This document shows, piece after piece, positions 16,888 to 25,484 of a stretch of DNA of 64,000 bases. Both the position numbers and the translations under genes were made by a program. Every line of letters starts with the position of its first letter. Within the stretch, counting starts at the first letter, position 1. The stretch is taken from positions 13,413-77,412 of the forward strand of contig DASZMN010000029.1 of the NCBI GenBank assembly GCA_035551835.1, given 5' to 3'. This DNA is from Bog-473 sp035551835 (GTDB taxonomy: Bacteria > Actinomycetota > Acidimicrobiia > Acidimicrobiales > RAAP-2). The notes beneath the pieces were generated by a model. It made no database searches and had not been told where the DNA came from. It was given only the letters and a program-made list of their open reading frames with translations.

Positions 16888-18278
16888 TTCGCCGGGATCG
16901 TCGACTGCCCGTCGAGCATGTCGGCCATGACCATGCGGATGAACTCGTCCGCCTCGTCGGTCATCCCGCCCGCGACCCCGCCGTAGATGGCGCCCGACTT
17001 CGGCGCCTCGGCGGCGTGCGCCTTGGCGTAGGCGACGGCGTCGGCGAGGTCGGTGGCGAACTCGGCGGCCACCTGCGGCTGGGTCTGGGGCCGGGTGACC
17101 GCCATGTGCAGCGCGTTGGGGTACTGCTGGCCGTTGAAGCGCCAGCCGCGGAGCCGCATGAAGTCGTTCACGTGGTACACGTCGAACTCGTCGGAGGTGA
17201 AGGAGAAGAGGAACGTCGGGTTGCCCACCAGGCGCAGCTCGGGGTGCGAGCGCACCGCCTCCTGCATGGCGAAGGAGGTCTCGAAGATCTGGCGCGCGTA
17301 GCCCAGGTACCCGCCGTGGCCCAGCTGGACCATCGAGGCCCACGTGGCGGCGATCAGGCCGCCCGAGCGCGAGCCCTCCATGCCCGGCGAGGTGTACTTC
17401 CCGCCGCTCCAGTCGGTCAGGTAGAAGTACTGCGCGTTGCGCAGCGCCTTGGTGCGGAAGCTGCAGACGGAGGAGCCCTTGAAGGCGTAGCCGTACTTGT
17501 GCGTGTCGGCGGACATCGACGTCACGCCGGGCAGCGAGTAGTCGAAGACTCCGATGTCGTAGCCGAGCTCGCGCCCGAACGGGAGGATGAAGCCGCCGAG
17601 GCAGGCGTCGACGTGCAGGCCGATGCCCTTCTCGAGCGCGAGGTCGGACAGCTCGGCGATCGGGTCCACCGTGCCGTAGCCGTAGTTGCAAGCCGAGCCG
17701 ATCATGGCGACCGTCCCCTCGTCAATATGGTCGCGCACCCAGTCGACGTCGACCTGCGTGCTGACCGGGTCGACCGGGGCGCGCCGCAGCTCGACGCCGA
17801 AGAGGTGACAGGCCTTGTCGAAGGCCGGATGCGCCGTCTCGGGCTTGATCACGTTGGGCCGGGTGATCCCGCGCGTCTGTGCCGCGTGCTCCCGGTAGGC
17901 CAGGATCGCGTGCAAGATGCTGCCGGTCCCTCCCGTGGTGACCAGGCCGCACGGGTCGTCGCCCGCCGCCGCCGCGGCCTCCCCGGAGAACAGGCCCAGC
18001 GTCATGGCGATGATCTCGGCCTCGAACTTGGTGGCGCTCGGGCACATGTCGCGTTGCAACACGTTCACGTGCGCAAAGAGACCGAAGGCCTCGTTCATGA
18101 ACGTGTAGTGGTCATGGTCGCCGCAGTACATGGTGCCCGAGCACTTGCCGGTCTCCCAGAAGGCGTCCTCCTCGGTCGCCATCGCGTGCAGCTGCGCCAG
18201 CACCTCCTGGCGGCTCATGCCCTCTTCGGGCAACGAGCGGTGGATGGCGAAGCGGTCGGCGTAGGGGTAGGTGCTCAT
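16884..18278 (-). CDS. PLP-dependent decarboxylase/lyase, sphingosine-1-phosphate-lyase-like
   Basis: The 464-residue protein is a group II PLP decarboxylase-fold enzyme. TTGGTGSILHAILA (114-127) holds the phosphate-binding glycines, HVDACLGGFILPF (222-234) the cofactor-stacking Asp224, and SADTHKYGYAFKGSS the Schiff-base Lys261. The HKYG context and the region CSGTMYCGDHDHYTFMNEAFG are closer to sphingosine-1-phosphate lyases and their bacterial relatives than to glutamate decarboxylase. I infer cleavage or decarboxylation of a small amine or phosphorylated amino alcohol. ATG 18278 follows GAGGAGG by 11 bases; an ATG at 18326 would add 16 unconserved-looking residues. It is coupled to the downstream MDMPI gene. 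Confidence 0.75.
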   Translation of the reverse strand: MSTYPYADRFAIHRSLPEEGMSRQEVLAQLHAMATEEDAFWETGKCSGTMYCGDHDHYTFMNEAFGLFAHVNVLQRDMCPSATKFEAEIIAMTLGLFSGEAAAAAGDDPCGLVTTGGTGSILHAILAYREHAAQTRGITRPNVIKPETAHPAFDKACHLFGVELRRAPVDPVSTQVDVDWVRDHIDEGTVAMIGSACNYGYGTVDPIAELSDLALEKGIGLHVDACLGGFILPFGRELGYDIGVFDYSLPGVTSMSADTHKYGYAFKGSSVCSFRTKALRNAQYFYLTDWSGGKYTSPGMEGSRSGGLIAATWASMVQLGHGGYLGYARQIFETSFAMQEAVRSHPELRLVGNPTFLFSFTSDEFDVYHVNDFMRLRGWRFNGQQYPNALHMAVTRPQTQPQVAAEFATDLADAVAYAKAHAAEAPKSGAIYGGVAGGMTDEADEFIRMVMADMLDGQSTIPAK

Positions 18279-18428
18279 TGGTGTCGGGGCCTCCTCGAGC
18301 CCTGCTGCCTCGTTCGTCCGCTCCACGCCACCATTCGGGCGGGCGCCGCGCCTCGGCTCAGTCCGAGACTATTCAATTGCGGTGAAGGTATCGGCCGGAC
18401 GGCGCCGCAGGTGGGCGAAGATGTCGCG

Positions 18429-20099
18429 GTGCGGCCACCCCCCGTGTTCACGTCGTTGCACGGGTACCAACGGGCCTGGGTGAGCGCCGACCTGGTGGCC
18501 GGCCTCACGCTCCTCGCCATCGCCCTGCCCGAGCAGCTGGCGACCTCGCGGTTGGCCGGCATGCCCCCGATCACCGGCTTCTACGCCTTCATCGCCGGCA
18601 GCGTGGTGTTCGCGTTCCTCGGTTCGAACCCGCAGGTGTCGGTGGGTGCGGACTCGACGATCGCCCCCCTGTTCGCCGCCGGGGTGACCGGCCTCGCCGC
18701 CCTGGGCTCGCCGCACTACATCGCCCTCGTCGGCATCCTGGCCGTGATGGTGGGGCTGCTAGTGATGCTCGTCAGCATCCTGCGCCTCGGCTGGATCGCC
18801 GAGTTCCTCTCCACGCCGATCGTGACGGGCTTCCTCTCCGGCGTCGCCGTCATCATCGTCGTCCACCAGCTGCCCGACTTCCTCGGCCTGCCGTCGACCA
18901 ACGGCACCAACGAGCACCGGATCGGCTACGTGGCCACCCACCTGGGCGACGCCAAGGCCGGCGCCGTCGCACTCGGGTTCGGGGTGCTCGCCGTGATGAT
19001 CGTGTCGTTGCGCGTCAACCGGCGCATCCCCGGCGCCCTCATCGCGCTCGTTGCCTCCATCGCCCTCTCCAACGCGCTCAACCTGCAGGCGCACGGCGTG
19101 CCCGTGCTCGGCACGGTGCAGACGGGCGCCCCCCACTTCGGGCTCACCGGCCTGTCGTGGGCGGCGGTGCGCAATCTCGCGCCGCTGGCGGCGGTCGTCG
19201 CGCTCGTCGTCGTCACCCAGACCGCCGCCACCACGCGCGCGTTCGCAGATCAGGGCGACTACGACGTCGACGCCGGGCGCGACTTCATGGGCGTCGGTGC
19301 CGGCAGCATCCTGTCGGGGCTGGTCGGCTCCTTCCCGGTCGACGCCAGCCCGCCCCGCACCGGTGCGGTCGTCTCGGCCGGCGGCCGCACGCAGGCCGGG
19401 GCGCTGGGCGCGGCCGCCGCCGTGCTCGTCCTCATCCCCGCCGCGGGCGTGCTCAAGGCCCTGCCGCTCTCCATGCTGGCCGCCGTGCTGATCTTCGTGG
19501 CGTTCCGGCTCTTCAAGTGGCGCGACCTGGTCTCGATCGCCCGCTTCGGGCTGATCGAGTTCGCGCTGGCGGCGTTGACCTTGCTGGTGGTCGTGCTGGT
19601 CGGGGTGGAGCAGGGGATCGCGGTCGCGGTCGGCCTGGCCATCCTCGACCGCATCAGGCTCAGCGCGCGGCCGCAGCTCCACGTCCTCGGGCGCGTGCCG
19701 GGGACGACCAGTTGGGCACCGCTGTCGGCCCAGGCGGACGCGGTGCCGGAGCCCGGCCTCTTGGTCCTCCTCTTCGCCACGCCGCTCTGGTACGCCAACG
19801 CGATCCACTTCCGCGACGAGGTCACGCACGCGCTGGCCAACGCGGGCAGCTCCACCCGGGTGCTCGTCCTCGACACCATCGGCATGACGGACCTCGACTA
19901 CACGGGCGCCCACGCGCTGGCCCAGGTGGTCGACCGCTGCGCCCGCGAGCACGTCGAGTTCGGCGTGGCCCGCGCCGGCGACAACGTCCGGGCCAGCCTG
20001 CGGCGCAGCGGGCTGCTCGCCCGCATCGGCGAGGACCACTGTTTCGCGACGGTCGGCGAGGCGGTCAGCGCGCTGACGGCGGGTTCAGCCGACCGTTAG
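18429..20099 (+). CDS. SulP family inorganic anion transporter with STAS domain
   Basis: About 556 residues. The N-terminal 400 residues form about 10-11 membrane helices (DLVAGLTLLAIALPEQLA; GFYAFIAGSVVFAFLG; LVGILAVMVGLLVMLVSIL and others) with the SulP hallmark SNPQVSVGADSTIAPLFAAG. The C-terminal STAS domain follows at about 430-545 (GLLVLLFATPLWYANAIHF; VLVLDTIGMTDLDYTGAHAL). It would carry sulfate, bicarbonate or a dicarboxylate across the inner membrane; the ion is not predictable. The start is uncertain: in-frame GTGs lie at 18411, 18429 and 18444, none with a strong ribosome binding site. Its last 4 bases overlap the end of a convergent lipoprotein gene. Confidence 0.85.
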   Translation: MRPPPVFTSLHGYQRAWVSADLVAGLTLLAIALPEQLATSRLAGMPPITGFYAFIAGSVVFAFLGSNPQVSVGADSTIAPLFAAGVTGLAALGSPHYIALVGILAVMVGLLVMLVSILRLGWIAEFLSTPIVTGFLSGVAVIIVVHQLPDFLGLPSTNGTNEHRIGYVATHLGDAKAGAVALGFGVLAVMIVSLRVNRRIPGALIALVASIALSNALNLQAHGVPVLGTVQTGAPHFGLTGLSWAAVRNLAPLAAVVALVVVTQTAATTRAFADQGDYDVDAGRDFMGVGAGSILSGLVGSFPVDASPPRTGAVVSAGGRTQAGALGAAAAVLVLIPAAGVLKALPLSMLAAVLIFVAFRLFKWRDLVSIARFGLIEFALAALTLLVVVLVGVEQGIAVAVGLAILDRIRLSARPQLHVLGRVPGTTSWAPLSAQADAVPEPGLLVLLFATPLWYANAIHFRDEVTHALANAGSSTRVLVLDTIGMTDLDYTGAHALAQVVDRCAREHVEFGVARAGDNVRASLRRSGLLARIGEDHCFATVGEAVSALTAGSADR

Positions 20100-20671
20100 G
20101 GCCCGGTGCACGCGTTGATCGTCACGTTGGCCCCCGTGCTCAGCGTCTCGCCCTGTTGGGGGAAGAACCACTTGACCTGCTGGTAGGCCGGCTTCCCGCC
20201 GCAGGCCCCGAGGCCGGACGCGACCACGGTCGCCGTCTCCTCGGTGCCCTGGGCCACCGTCTGGCTCGGCCCGACGTAGGTGCTGGTGCCCGAGCCGGTG
20301 GCCTGGCTCCCGCCCCACGACTGCCAGGTGATCCCGGTCAGGATGCCCGTCGGGTCGCCCCCGAGCGAGATCTCGGGCGGGCGCACCTGCCCGAAGCCGA
20401 CCGCCGCCGGCCCGAACGCCGACGCCACCCCCAACGTCGGCGCCGTGCCCGCACCACCCCCGCCGCCATCCCCGCCACCGCCGGCTGTCGTCGGCGCGCC
20501 CACCGCAGCCGTCGTCGTCGTCGCCACGCCCGTCGCGTGCTTGCGCGGCGGCACCCGCACGGTCGTCGTGGTCCGGCCCCCGGGCGCGGGCGTCGACGGG
20601 GCGCTCGAGCACGCCGCCGCGAACACGCCCGCCGCCGTCAGCGACAACGTCACGACCGAGGCCCGCCGCAC
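20096..20671 (-). CDS. Small lipoprotein with Thr/Gly-rich linker
   Basis: The 191-residue protein has a lipoprotein signal with lipobox AAA-C at Cys21, then a low-complexity linker rich in Thr, Pro and Gly (about 25-80). The remaining folded part (LGVASAFGPAAVGFGQVRPPEISLGGDPTG... , TWQSWGGSQATGSGTSTYVG) recalls small actinobacterial exported proteins that measure or bind unknown ligands; two cysteines near the end (GACGGK, INACTG) may pair. The GTG start abuts the stop codon of the upstream endonuclease-family gene, so they are one transcript. No function can be assigned. Confidence 0.6.
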   Translation of the reverse strand: MRRASVVTLSLTAAGVFAAACSSAPSTPAPGGRTTTTVRVPPRKHATGVATTTTAAVGAPTTAGGGGDGGGGGAGTAPTLGVASAFGPAAVGFGQVRPPEISLGGDPTGILTGITWQSWGGSQATGSGTSTYVGPSQTVAQGTEETATVVASGLGACGGKPAYQQVKWFFPQQGETLSTGANVTINACTGP

Positions 20672-21484
20672 CTAGCGCACCTCCAGCTCGGCGCGCACCG
20701 GAAGGTGGTCGGACCCCGAGTCCGCCAACACCGCGCCCCGCACCGACCGGATGGCCCCGCGCACCAAGATGTGGTCGATCTGGCTGTGCGGCCGCCACGC
20801 CGGCCACGTCCGGCCCACGACGGCCCGCCGCCACCCCGGGAGGAACGCGTGCACCAGAGGGCCCCACGTGTTCATGTCCCCGACGAGCACGGTGTCGGGC
20901 CGGGCCTCGGTCTTGAACTGGCGCCGCAGCTCGGACCAGTTGCGCGGCGACCCGAACATGAGATGCGACATGTGCGTGCCGGCAATCGAAATGGGGTGGC
21001 CGTCCACCGTGAGGTCGACGACCAGCGCCGCCCGCCGCACGGTGTCGCGGGGCAGCCGGCTCATGTGCACGAGCCGCGTCGCCTCCATCGCCAGCGCCGG
21101 TCGCAGCAGCATGGCGATGCCCCACGTCCCGCGCTCGGCCTCCTGCCAACGCTTGAGGGTCTGCGTGCTCGCGGCCGTCGGCCGGACGCCGTCCATGTAG
21201 AGGGCTCGGTTGTGGTCGGTCCACGGCGGCCAGGCGACCCAGGTGTCGGTCGCGTCCGGCTGGGGCAGGATCCGCCGGCCCTCGCCGAGCTGGTGGGTCA
21301 GCACCTCGTACCCCAGCGCCTGCGCCGCCTCCTCGGCCTGGCCGACCGACGCGCCCTCGGGCGTCCAGGACTCCTCGAGCACGATGACGTCGGCGTCCAG
21401 CGACCCGATGACGGCGACATGGTCGTAGGGCCTGCCCCACCCGTCCATCCCGCAGTGCATGTTGTAGTTGGCGACGCTCAGCAC
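20672..21484 (-). CDS. Endonuclease/exonuclease/phosphatase (EEP) family protein
   Basis: The 270-residue protein starts LSVANYNMHCGMDGWGRPYDHVAVIGSL and has the EEP motifs: asparagine in NYNMH, glutamate in ADVIVLEESW, AGTHMSH, the metal/base pair GDMNTWGP and the C-terminal QIDHILVRG with SDHLPVRAEL. These mark the DNase I-like fold of metal-dependent phosphodiesterases. With no signal peptide, a cytoplasmic phosphodiesterase acting on nucleic acid or a lipid head group is possible. The GTG start at 21484 lies 11 bases after TATCGT and is divergent from the aminotransferase gene at 21533. Confidence 0.8.
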   Translation of the reverse strand: MLSVANYNMHCGMDGWGRPYDHVAVIGSLDADVIVLEESWTPEGASVGQAEEAAQALGYEVLTHQLGEGRRILPQPDATDTWVAWPPWTDHNRALYMDGVRPTAASTQTLKRWQEAERGTWGIAMLLRPALAMEATRLVHMSRLPRDTVRRAALVVDLTVDGHPISIAGTHMSHLMFGSPRNWSELRRQFKTEARPDTVLVGDMNTWGPLVHAFLPGWRRAVVGRTWPAWRPHSQIDHILVRGAIRSVRGAVLADSGSDHLPVRAELEVR

Positions 21485-21495
21485 GGTGGGCGCAG

Positions 21496-21526
21496 ACGAT
21501 AGGCGCCGGAAATCGCCGGGTACGAT
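21496..21526. promoter_or_regulatory. Divergent leaderless promoter pair
   Basis: The 48-base gap between the EEP gene and the aminotransferase holds TATCGT on the minus strand (21496-21501, 11 bases before the GTG at 21484) and TACGAT on the plus strand (21521-21526, 6 bases before the GTG at 21533). Both fit TANNNT -10 elements of leaderless genes. Confidence 0.35.
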
Positions 21527-21532
21527 CGCCGA

Positions 21533-22765
21533 GTGGCTGCCGGGGACGTCGACACCGACCACACCGACCACACCGCCCCCGCCGACCCCGCCGACCCCGC
21601 CCACGTCCACCAGCTGGCCGAACGCCTGCGCCCGTTCACGACGACCATCTTCGCGACGATGTCGGAGCTCGCCACCGTGACCAACTCGGTCAACCTCGGC
21701 CAGGGGTTTCCCGATACGGACGGGCCCTCCGAGCTCAAGGAGATCGCAGCGGAGGCCATCCGCCACGGCGACAATCAGTACCCGCCGAGCGCCGGCATCC
21801 CCGAGTTGCGCCGTGCCGTCGCCGCGCACCAAGGCGCCTGGTACGACCTCGAGCTGAACCCCGACACCGAGGTGCTCGTCACCGTCGGCGCCACCGAGGC
21901 CATCGCCGCCACGATGCTCGCCCTGTGCGAGCCCGGCGACGAGGTCGTCATGTTCGAGCCGTCCTACGACTCCTACGCCGCCTGTGCGTCGATGGCCGGC
22001 GCCGTCCCGCGCCTCGTCCGCCTGCACCCGCCCGACTGGACCTTCGACCCCGACGAGCTCGCCGCGGCGTGCGCTTCGCCGCGCGCCCGGCTCCTCCTCC
22101 TCAACACCCCGCACAACCCCACCGGCAAGGTCTTCTCGGCCGACGAATTGGGGCAGGCGGCCGCCCTGTGCCGGGCCCACGACCTCCTGGCGGTGACCGA
22201 CGAGGTCTACGAGCACCTCGTCTTCGACGGCTCGCACGTGCCGCTGGCCACCCTGCCCGCCATGCGCGAACGCACCCTGACCATCTCGTCGGGCGGCAAG
22301 ACGTTCTCCTTCACCGGGTGGAAGGTGGGCTGGGTCAGCGGCCCGGCGCCCCTCGTCGCCGCCGTGCGTGCCGCCAAGCAGTTCCTCACCTACACCAGCC
22401 CGGCGCCGCTGCAGCTCGCCATCGCGCACGGCCTCGGCTTCCCGCCGCCGACGCTGCACGCGCTGGCCGAGGAGCTGGCCGCCAAGCGCGACCTGCTCTG
22501 CGACGGCCTGGCCGGACTCGGGTACGCCGTGTGCCGCCCGTCGGCGACGTACTTCGCCACGACCGACATCGGCGCCGTCGCCCCCGGGCTGAGCGCGCTC
22601 GACTTCTGCCTCGCCCTGCCGGCGCGCTGCGGGGTGGTCGCCATCCCGAGCTCCGTCTTCTACGACCCGGCCGACCCCGACGCGGGGCGCACACTCGTCC
22701 GCTGGGCCTTCTGCAAGCGCGACGCCGTCCTGCGCGACGCGGTCGCCCGCTTAGCATCGTGGTGA
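21533..22765 (+). CDS. Class I/II aminotransferase, DapC-like
   Basis: The 410-residue PLP enzyme has NLGQGFPDTDGP (substrate loop), YPPSAGIPELRRAVAAH, TVGATEAIAATMLAL, LLLLNTPHNPTGKVF and the Schiff-base Lys256 in SSGGKTFSFTGWKVGW. This pattern is shared by kynurenine aminotransferase/methionine aminotransferase YbdL and the actinobacterial N-succinyl-diaminopimelate aminotransferase DapC; the latter is plausible but no other dap gene is nearby. The first 25 residues are a low-complexity tail (TDHTDHTAPADPADPA) encoded by short CCGAC repeats and likely dispensable. Its TGA overlaps the GTG of the PhzF-like gene, opening a six-gene run to 26142. Confidence 0.8.
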   Translation: MAAGDVDTDHTDHTAPADPADPAHVHQLAERLRPFTTTIFATMSELATVTNSVNLGQGFPDTDGPSELKEIAAEAIRHGDNQYPPSAGIPELRRAVAAHQGAWYDLELNPDTEVLVTVGATEAIAATMLALCEPGDEVVMFEPSYDSYAACASMAGAVPRLVRLHPPDWTFDPDELAAACASPRARLLLLNTPHNPTGKVFSADELGQAAALCRAHDLLAVTDEVYEHLVFDGSHVPLATLPAMRERTLTISSGGKTFSFTGWKVGWVSGPAPLVAAVRAAKQFLTYTSPAPLQLAIAHGLGFPPPTLHALAEELAAKRDLLCDGLAGLGYAVCRPSATYFATTDIGAVAPGLSALDFCLALPARCGVVAIPSSVFYDPADPDAGRTLVRWAFCKRDAVLRDAVARLASW

Positions 22766-23565
22766 CCGTGACCATTCCTCTCGCCTGGGTCGATGCCTTC
22801 AGCGACGCACCCTTCGGTGGCAACCCGGCTGGCGTCTGCCTGCTCGACCAACCGGCCGACGAGGCGCGCATGCAGTCCATCGCCTTCGAGCTCGGCATCG
22901 CCGAGACGGCCTTCCTGGTGCCGGGCGACGGCCCGACGACCTTCGGGCTGCGCTGGTTCTCGCCGGCCACCGAGATCGACCTCTGCGGCCACGCCACGCT
23001 GGCCTCGGCCCACGCCCTGCGCCGGTGGGGGACGGTCGACGGCGCGGCCCCGCTCACCTTCCACACCAAGAGCGGCCCGCTGCACGCTGCCTTCGACGGC
23101 GACCGCATCGTCCTCGACTTCCCGGCCGACCCCATCCGTGCCATCGCCCTGCCCACGTGCCTCGAGGGCCAGTGGCCCGGGTCCGTCCTGAGCTGCGGCG
23201 AGACCTCGTTCTTCACGTTCGTCGTCGTGTCGTCGGCCGTGGCGGTCCGCGGCTACGAGCCGGACCTCGGGGCCATCGCGGCCACCGGGGCCAAGGCGCT
23301 CCTCCTCACGGCGGCGGCCGACCCGGCCACCGGCGCGGACTACGTGCTGCGGGTGTTCGGGCCCAACGTCGGGATCTCCGAGGACCCGGCGACGGGCTCG
23401 GCCCAGTGCTCGGCCGGCCCGTACTGGGCGGCGGAGCTGGGGCGGGGCGACCTGGTCGCCCGGCAGCTCTCCGCTCGGGGCGCCACGCTCTACGTGCGCC
23501 CGGACGGCGAGCGGGTGCGGATCGCCGGGTACGCAACCACCGTGCTGACGGGTCACTTGTGCTAA
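22762..23565 (+). CDS. PhzF family isomerase/epimerase
   Basis: The 267-residue protein shows both halves of the PhzF fold: VDAFSDAPFGGNPAGVCLLD at the start, GIAETAFLV with the catalytic Glu48, WFSPATEIDLCGHATLASAH and the C-terminal GISEDPATGSAQCSAGPYW. PhzF enzymes perform 1,3-hydrogen shifts or epimerisations; most members outside phenazine clusters have unknown substrates, and no phenazine genes are present. The GTG at 22762 overlaps the preceding stop by 4 bases. Confidence 0.9.
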   Translation: MTVTIPLAWVDAFSDAPFGGNPAGVCLLDQPADEARMQSIAFELGIAETAFLVPGDGPTTFGLRWFSPATEIDLCGHATLASAHALRRWGTVDGAAPLTFHTKSGPLHAAFDGDRIVLDFPADPIRAIALPTCLEGQWPGSVLSCGETSFFTFVVVSSAVAVRGYEPDLGAIAATGAKALLLTAAADPATGADYVLRVFGPNVGISEDPATGSAQCSAGPYWAAELGRGDLVARQLSARGATLYVRPDGERVRIAGYATTVLTGHLC

Positions 23566-23576
23566 CCAGTCCCACC

Positions 23577-24125
23577 ATGGGCGCCACCACGGTGGACCTC
23601 CGAGCACTGGTCGAGGGTCACGAGCCGGCGACGCCTCGGGAGGCCGCGGCGAAGATGCGGTTCCTCGAGGAGCTGGCCCGGCTCCCCTCGCCGTGCGACG
23701 AGCACGCCGACCCCACCCACGTCACCGCCTCGGCCATCGTGGTCGGTACCCGCGGCACGGTGCTGCACCGGCACAAGCGCCTCGGGATCTGGATGCAGCC
23801 CGGCGGCCACATCGACCCCGGCGAGACCCCACCGGTGGCGGCCCGGCGTGAGGCGACAGAGGAGCTCGGCCTCGCCGTCGAGCATCCGGCGGCCGGCCCG
23901 GACCTGGTCCACCTCGACGTGCACGACGCCGCCCTCGGCCACACCCACCTCGACCTGCGCTACCTGCTCATCGCCGGCGACGACGACCCGCACCCCCCGC
24001 CGGGCGAGAGCCCCGACGCCCGTTGGTGCAGTTGGGAAGAGGCGATGGCGATCGCCGACGCCGCCTTGGCCGACGCCCTGCCGCTGGCCCGCGCCGCCTA
24101 CGAGGCGAACGGGGGAGCGACGTGA
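23577..24125 (+). CDS. NUDIX hydrolase
   Basis: The 182-residue protein carries the Nudix box GGHIDPGETPPVAARREATEELG at about residues 76-98 (Gly, Glu83, then REATEELG), with the preceding strand GTVLHRHKRLGIWMQP. A longer helical N-terminus (about 45 residues) resembles hydrolases of the NUDIX 4-type that act on dinucleotide or CoA-type pyrophosphates. The enzyme is cytoplasmic. It starts 11 bases after the PhzF gene and overlaps the next gene by 4 bases. Confidence 0.9.
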   Translation: MGATTVDLRALVEGHEPATPREAAAKMRFLEELARLPSPCDEHADPTHVTASAIVVGTRGTVLHRHKRLGIWMQPGGHIDPGETPPVAARREATEELGLAVEHPAAGPDLVHLDVHDAALGHTHLDLRYLLIAGDDDPHPPPGESPDARWCSWEEAMAIADAALADALPLARAAYEANGGAT

Positions 24126-24841
24126 CCGACACCCTCGGCCACCTGCTGGCCGTGCAGGACCTCGACACGTCGATCATCCAGATGGAGCACCGGCGCGACA
24201 CGCTGGTCGAGACGTCGGGTCTGGCCGCGATCGAGTCGGAGCTGACTCGCCTGGGCATCGAGCGCAACGACGCCGAGGCGCGCCGGGCGACGTTGGCCAC
24301 CACCCAGTCCGAGCTCGAGGTGCAGATCGCCGCGGTCACCGAGCGACGGGACCACGTGGAGCAGCGTCTCTACGCCGCGACCAGCTCGTCGGGCCGCGAC
24401 CTGCAGGTCATGAACGACGAGGTGAAGCACCTGACCGAGCGGCGCGCCGAGCTCGAGGAGCAGGAACTCGTCGTCATGCTCGAGCAGGACCCCATCGACG
24501 CCGAGCTCGCGACGCTCCGGGAACAGATGGACCCGCTCGAGGCGCGGGCCAAGGAGTTGCGCGGCCAGGTGGAGCACGACCGCCTCGAGATCGAGGCCGC
24601 CATCGCCTCGGCCGTCGGGACCCGAGCCGCCGAAGCGGCCCAGCTGCCGGCCGCGCTGGCCGATCGGTACGAGAAGCTGCGCACCCGCCTGAAGGGCACC
24701 GGCGCGGCGCGCCTGATCAAGAACCACTGCGGCGGGTGCCATCTCGAGCTCTCCTCGGTCGAGGTCGAGCGCATCCGCGCGCTGCCCCCGGGCGAGGTCG
24801 CGACGTGCGAGCAGTGCGGCCGCATCCTCGTGCCGAGCTGA
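24122..24841 (+). CDS. Coiled-coil zinc-ribbon protein (CT398/DUF164-like)
   Basis: The 239-residue protein is a long antiparallel coiled coil (about residues 10-190, heptad-rich with ERRDHVEQRLYAATSSSGRDLQ and ELEEQELVVMLEQD) followed by a C4 zinc ribbon: HCGGC near 203-206 and CEQCG near 229-232. This is the architecture of the CT398/HP0958/FlgZ-like family that binds sigma-54 or RNA in some bacteria; in Actinobacteria the gene is commonly found near RNase H or phosphoglycerate-mutase-like genes, and here a histidine phosphatase gene follows directly. The GTG start at 24122 overlaps the NUDIX stop. Confidence 0.85.
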   Translation: MTDTLGHLLAVQDLDTSIIQMEHRRDTLVETSGLAAIESELTRLGIERNDAEARRATLATTQSELEVQIAAVTERRDHVEQRLYAATSSSGRDLQVMNDEVKHLTERRAELEEQELVVMLEQDPIDAELATLREQMDPLEARAKELRGQVEHDRLEIEAAIASAVGTRAAEAAQLPAALADRYEKLRTRLKGTGAARLIKNHCGGCHLELSSVEVERIRALPPGEVATCEQCGRILVPS

Positions 24842-24857
24842 GCGCGGCGCCGCTTTC

Positions 24858-25484
24858 GTGCTGATCCTCGTTCGCCACGGCGAGTCCGTGGCCAACGCGC
24901 AGGGACTCCTCTTGGGCCGCACCGACGCCGAGCTGACCGCGCACGGCCGCGCCCAGGCGGCCGCGGTGCCCACCTTGTTGGAGCGCCCGGTCGTCGAGCT
25001 GCGCTCGAGCCCCCTGAGCCGCGCCGTCGACACGGCCAACCTCCTCGGGCTCGATGTCCCCGTCGTCGTCGACGATCGCTGGGTCGAGGTCGACTACGGC
25101 GAGTTCGAGTGCCAGCCGCTCGGGGACATCCCGGCCGACGTCTGGCAGAAGTGGCAAGCCGACCGTGACTTTTGCCCCGTGGACGGCGAGTCGCTGGCGG
25201 AGGTGGACGTGCGCGTCGCCGCCGCGTGCGAGGAATTGTTCGCCGCCGACGGGAGCGGGGCGCGCCGCGCCGACGGCGACGTCGTCGTGGTGAGCCACGT
25301 CACGCCGATCAAGGCCGCCGTCGCCTGGGCGCTCGGGACGCCCGACCTGTACTGGCGTCTCTACCTGCGGACGGCTTCGGTCACCCGCATCAGCTGGAAC
25401 CGCAACGCCCCGATCCTGCACGGCTTCAACGAGGTTGCGTTGGCGCCCGAGCGCTCGGGGACGCCACAATCACGCCGTGCCTGA
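24858..25484 (+). CDS. Histidine phosphatase family protein
   Basis: The 208-residue protein has the phosphohistidine motif RHGES at residues 6-10 (His7 nucleophile), the Arg of SSPLSRAVDTA, WVEVDYGEFECQPLGD with the acid residue, and the second catalytic histidine in VVVVSHVTPIKAAV. It may act as an acid phosphatase on phosphosugars or alpha-ribazole phosphate. In many Actinobacteria this gene follows the zinc-ribbon gene as an RNase H-associated unit. The end overlaps the next gene by 8 bases. Confidence 0.9.
   Translation: MLILVRHGESVANAQGLLLGRTDAELTAHGRAQAAAVPTLLERPVVELRSSPLSRAVDTANLLGLDVPVVVDDRWVEVDYGEFECQPLGDIPADVWQKWQADRDFCPVDGESLAEVDVRVAAACEELFAADGSGARRADGDVVVVSHVTPIKAAVAWALGTPDLYWRLYLRTASVTRISWNRNAPILHGFNEVALAPERSGTPQSRRA

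Noticed and set aside
16470..18428. Long plus-strand extension in front of the SulP gene (open from 16470)
   Set aside because: It runs antisense through the MDMPI and PLP-decarboxylase genes; SulP similarity begins only near 18440.
18620..18635. GGTTCGAACCC resembling a tRNA T-loop
   Set aside because: It lies inside the SulP coding frame, and no acceptor or anticodon stems surround it.
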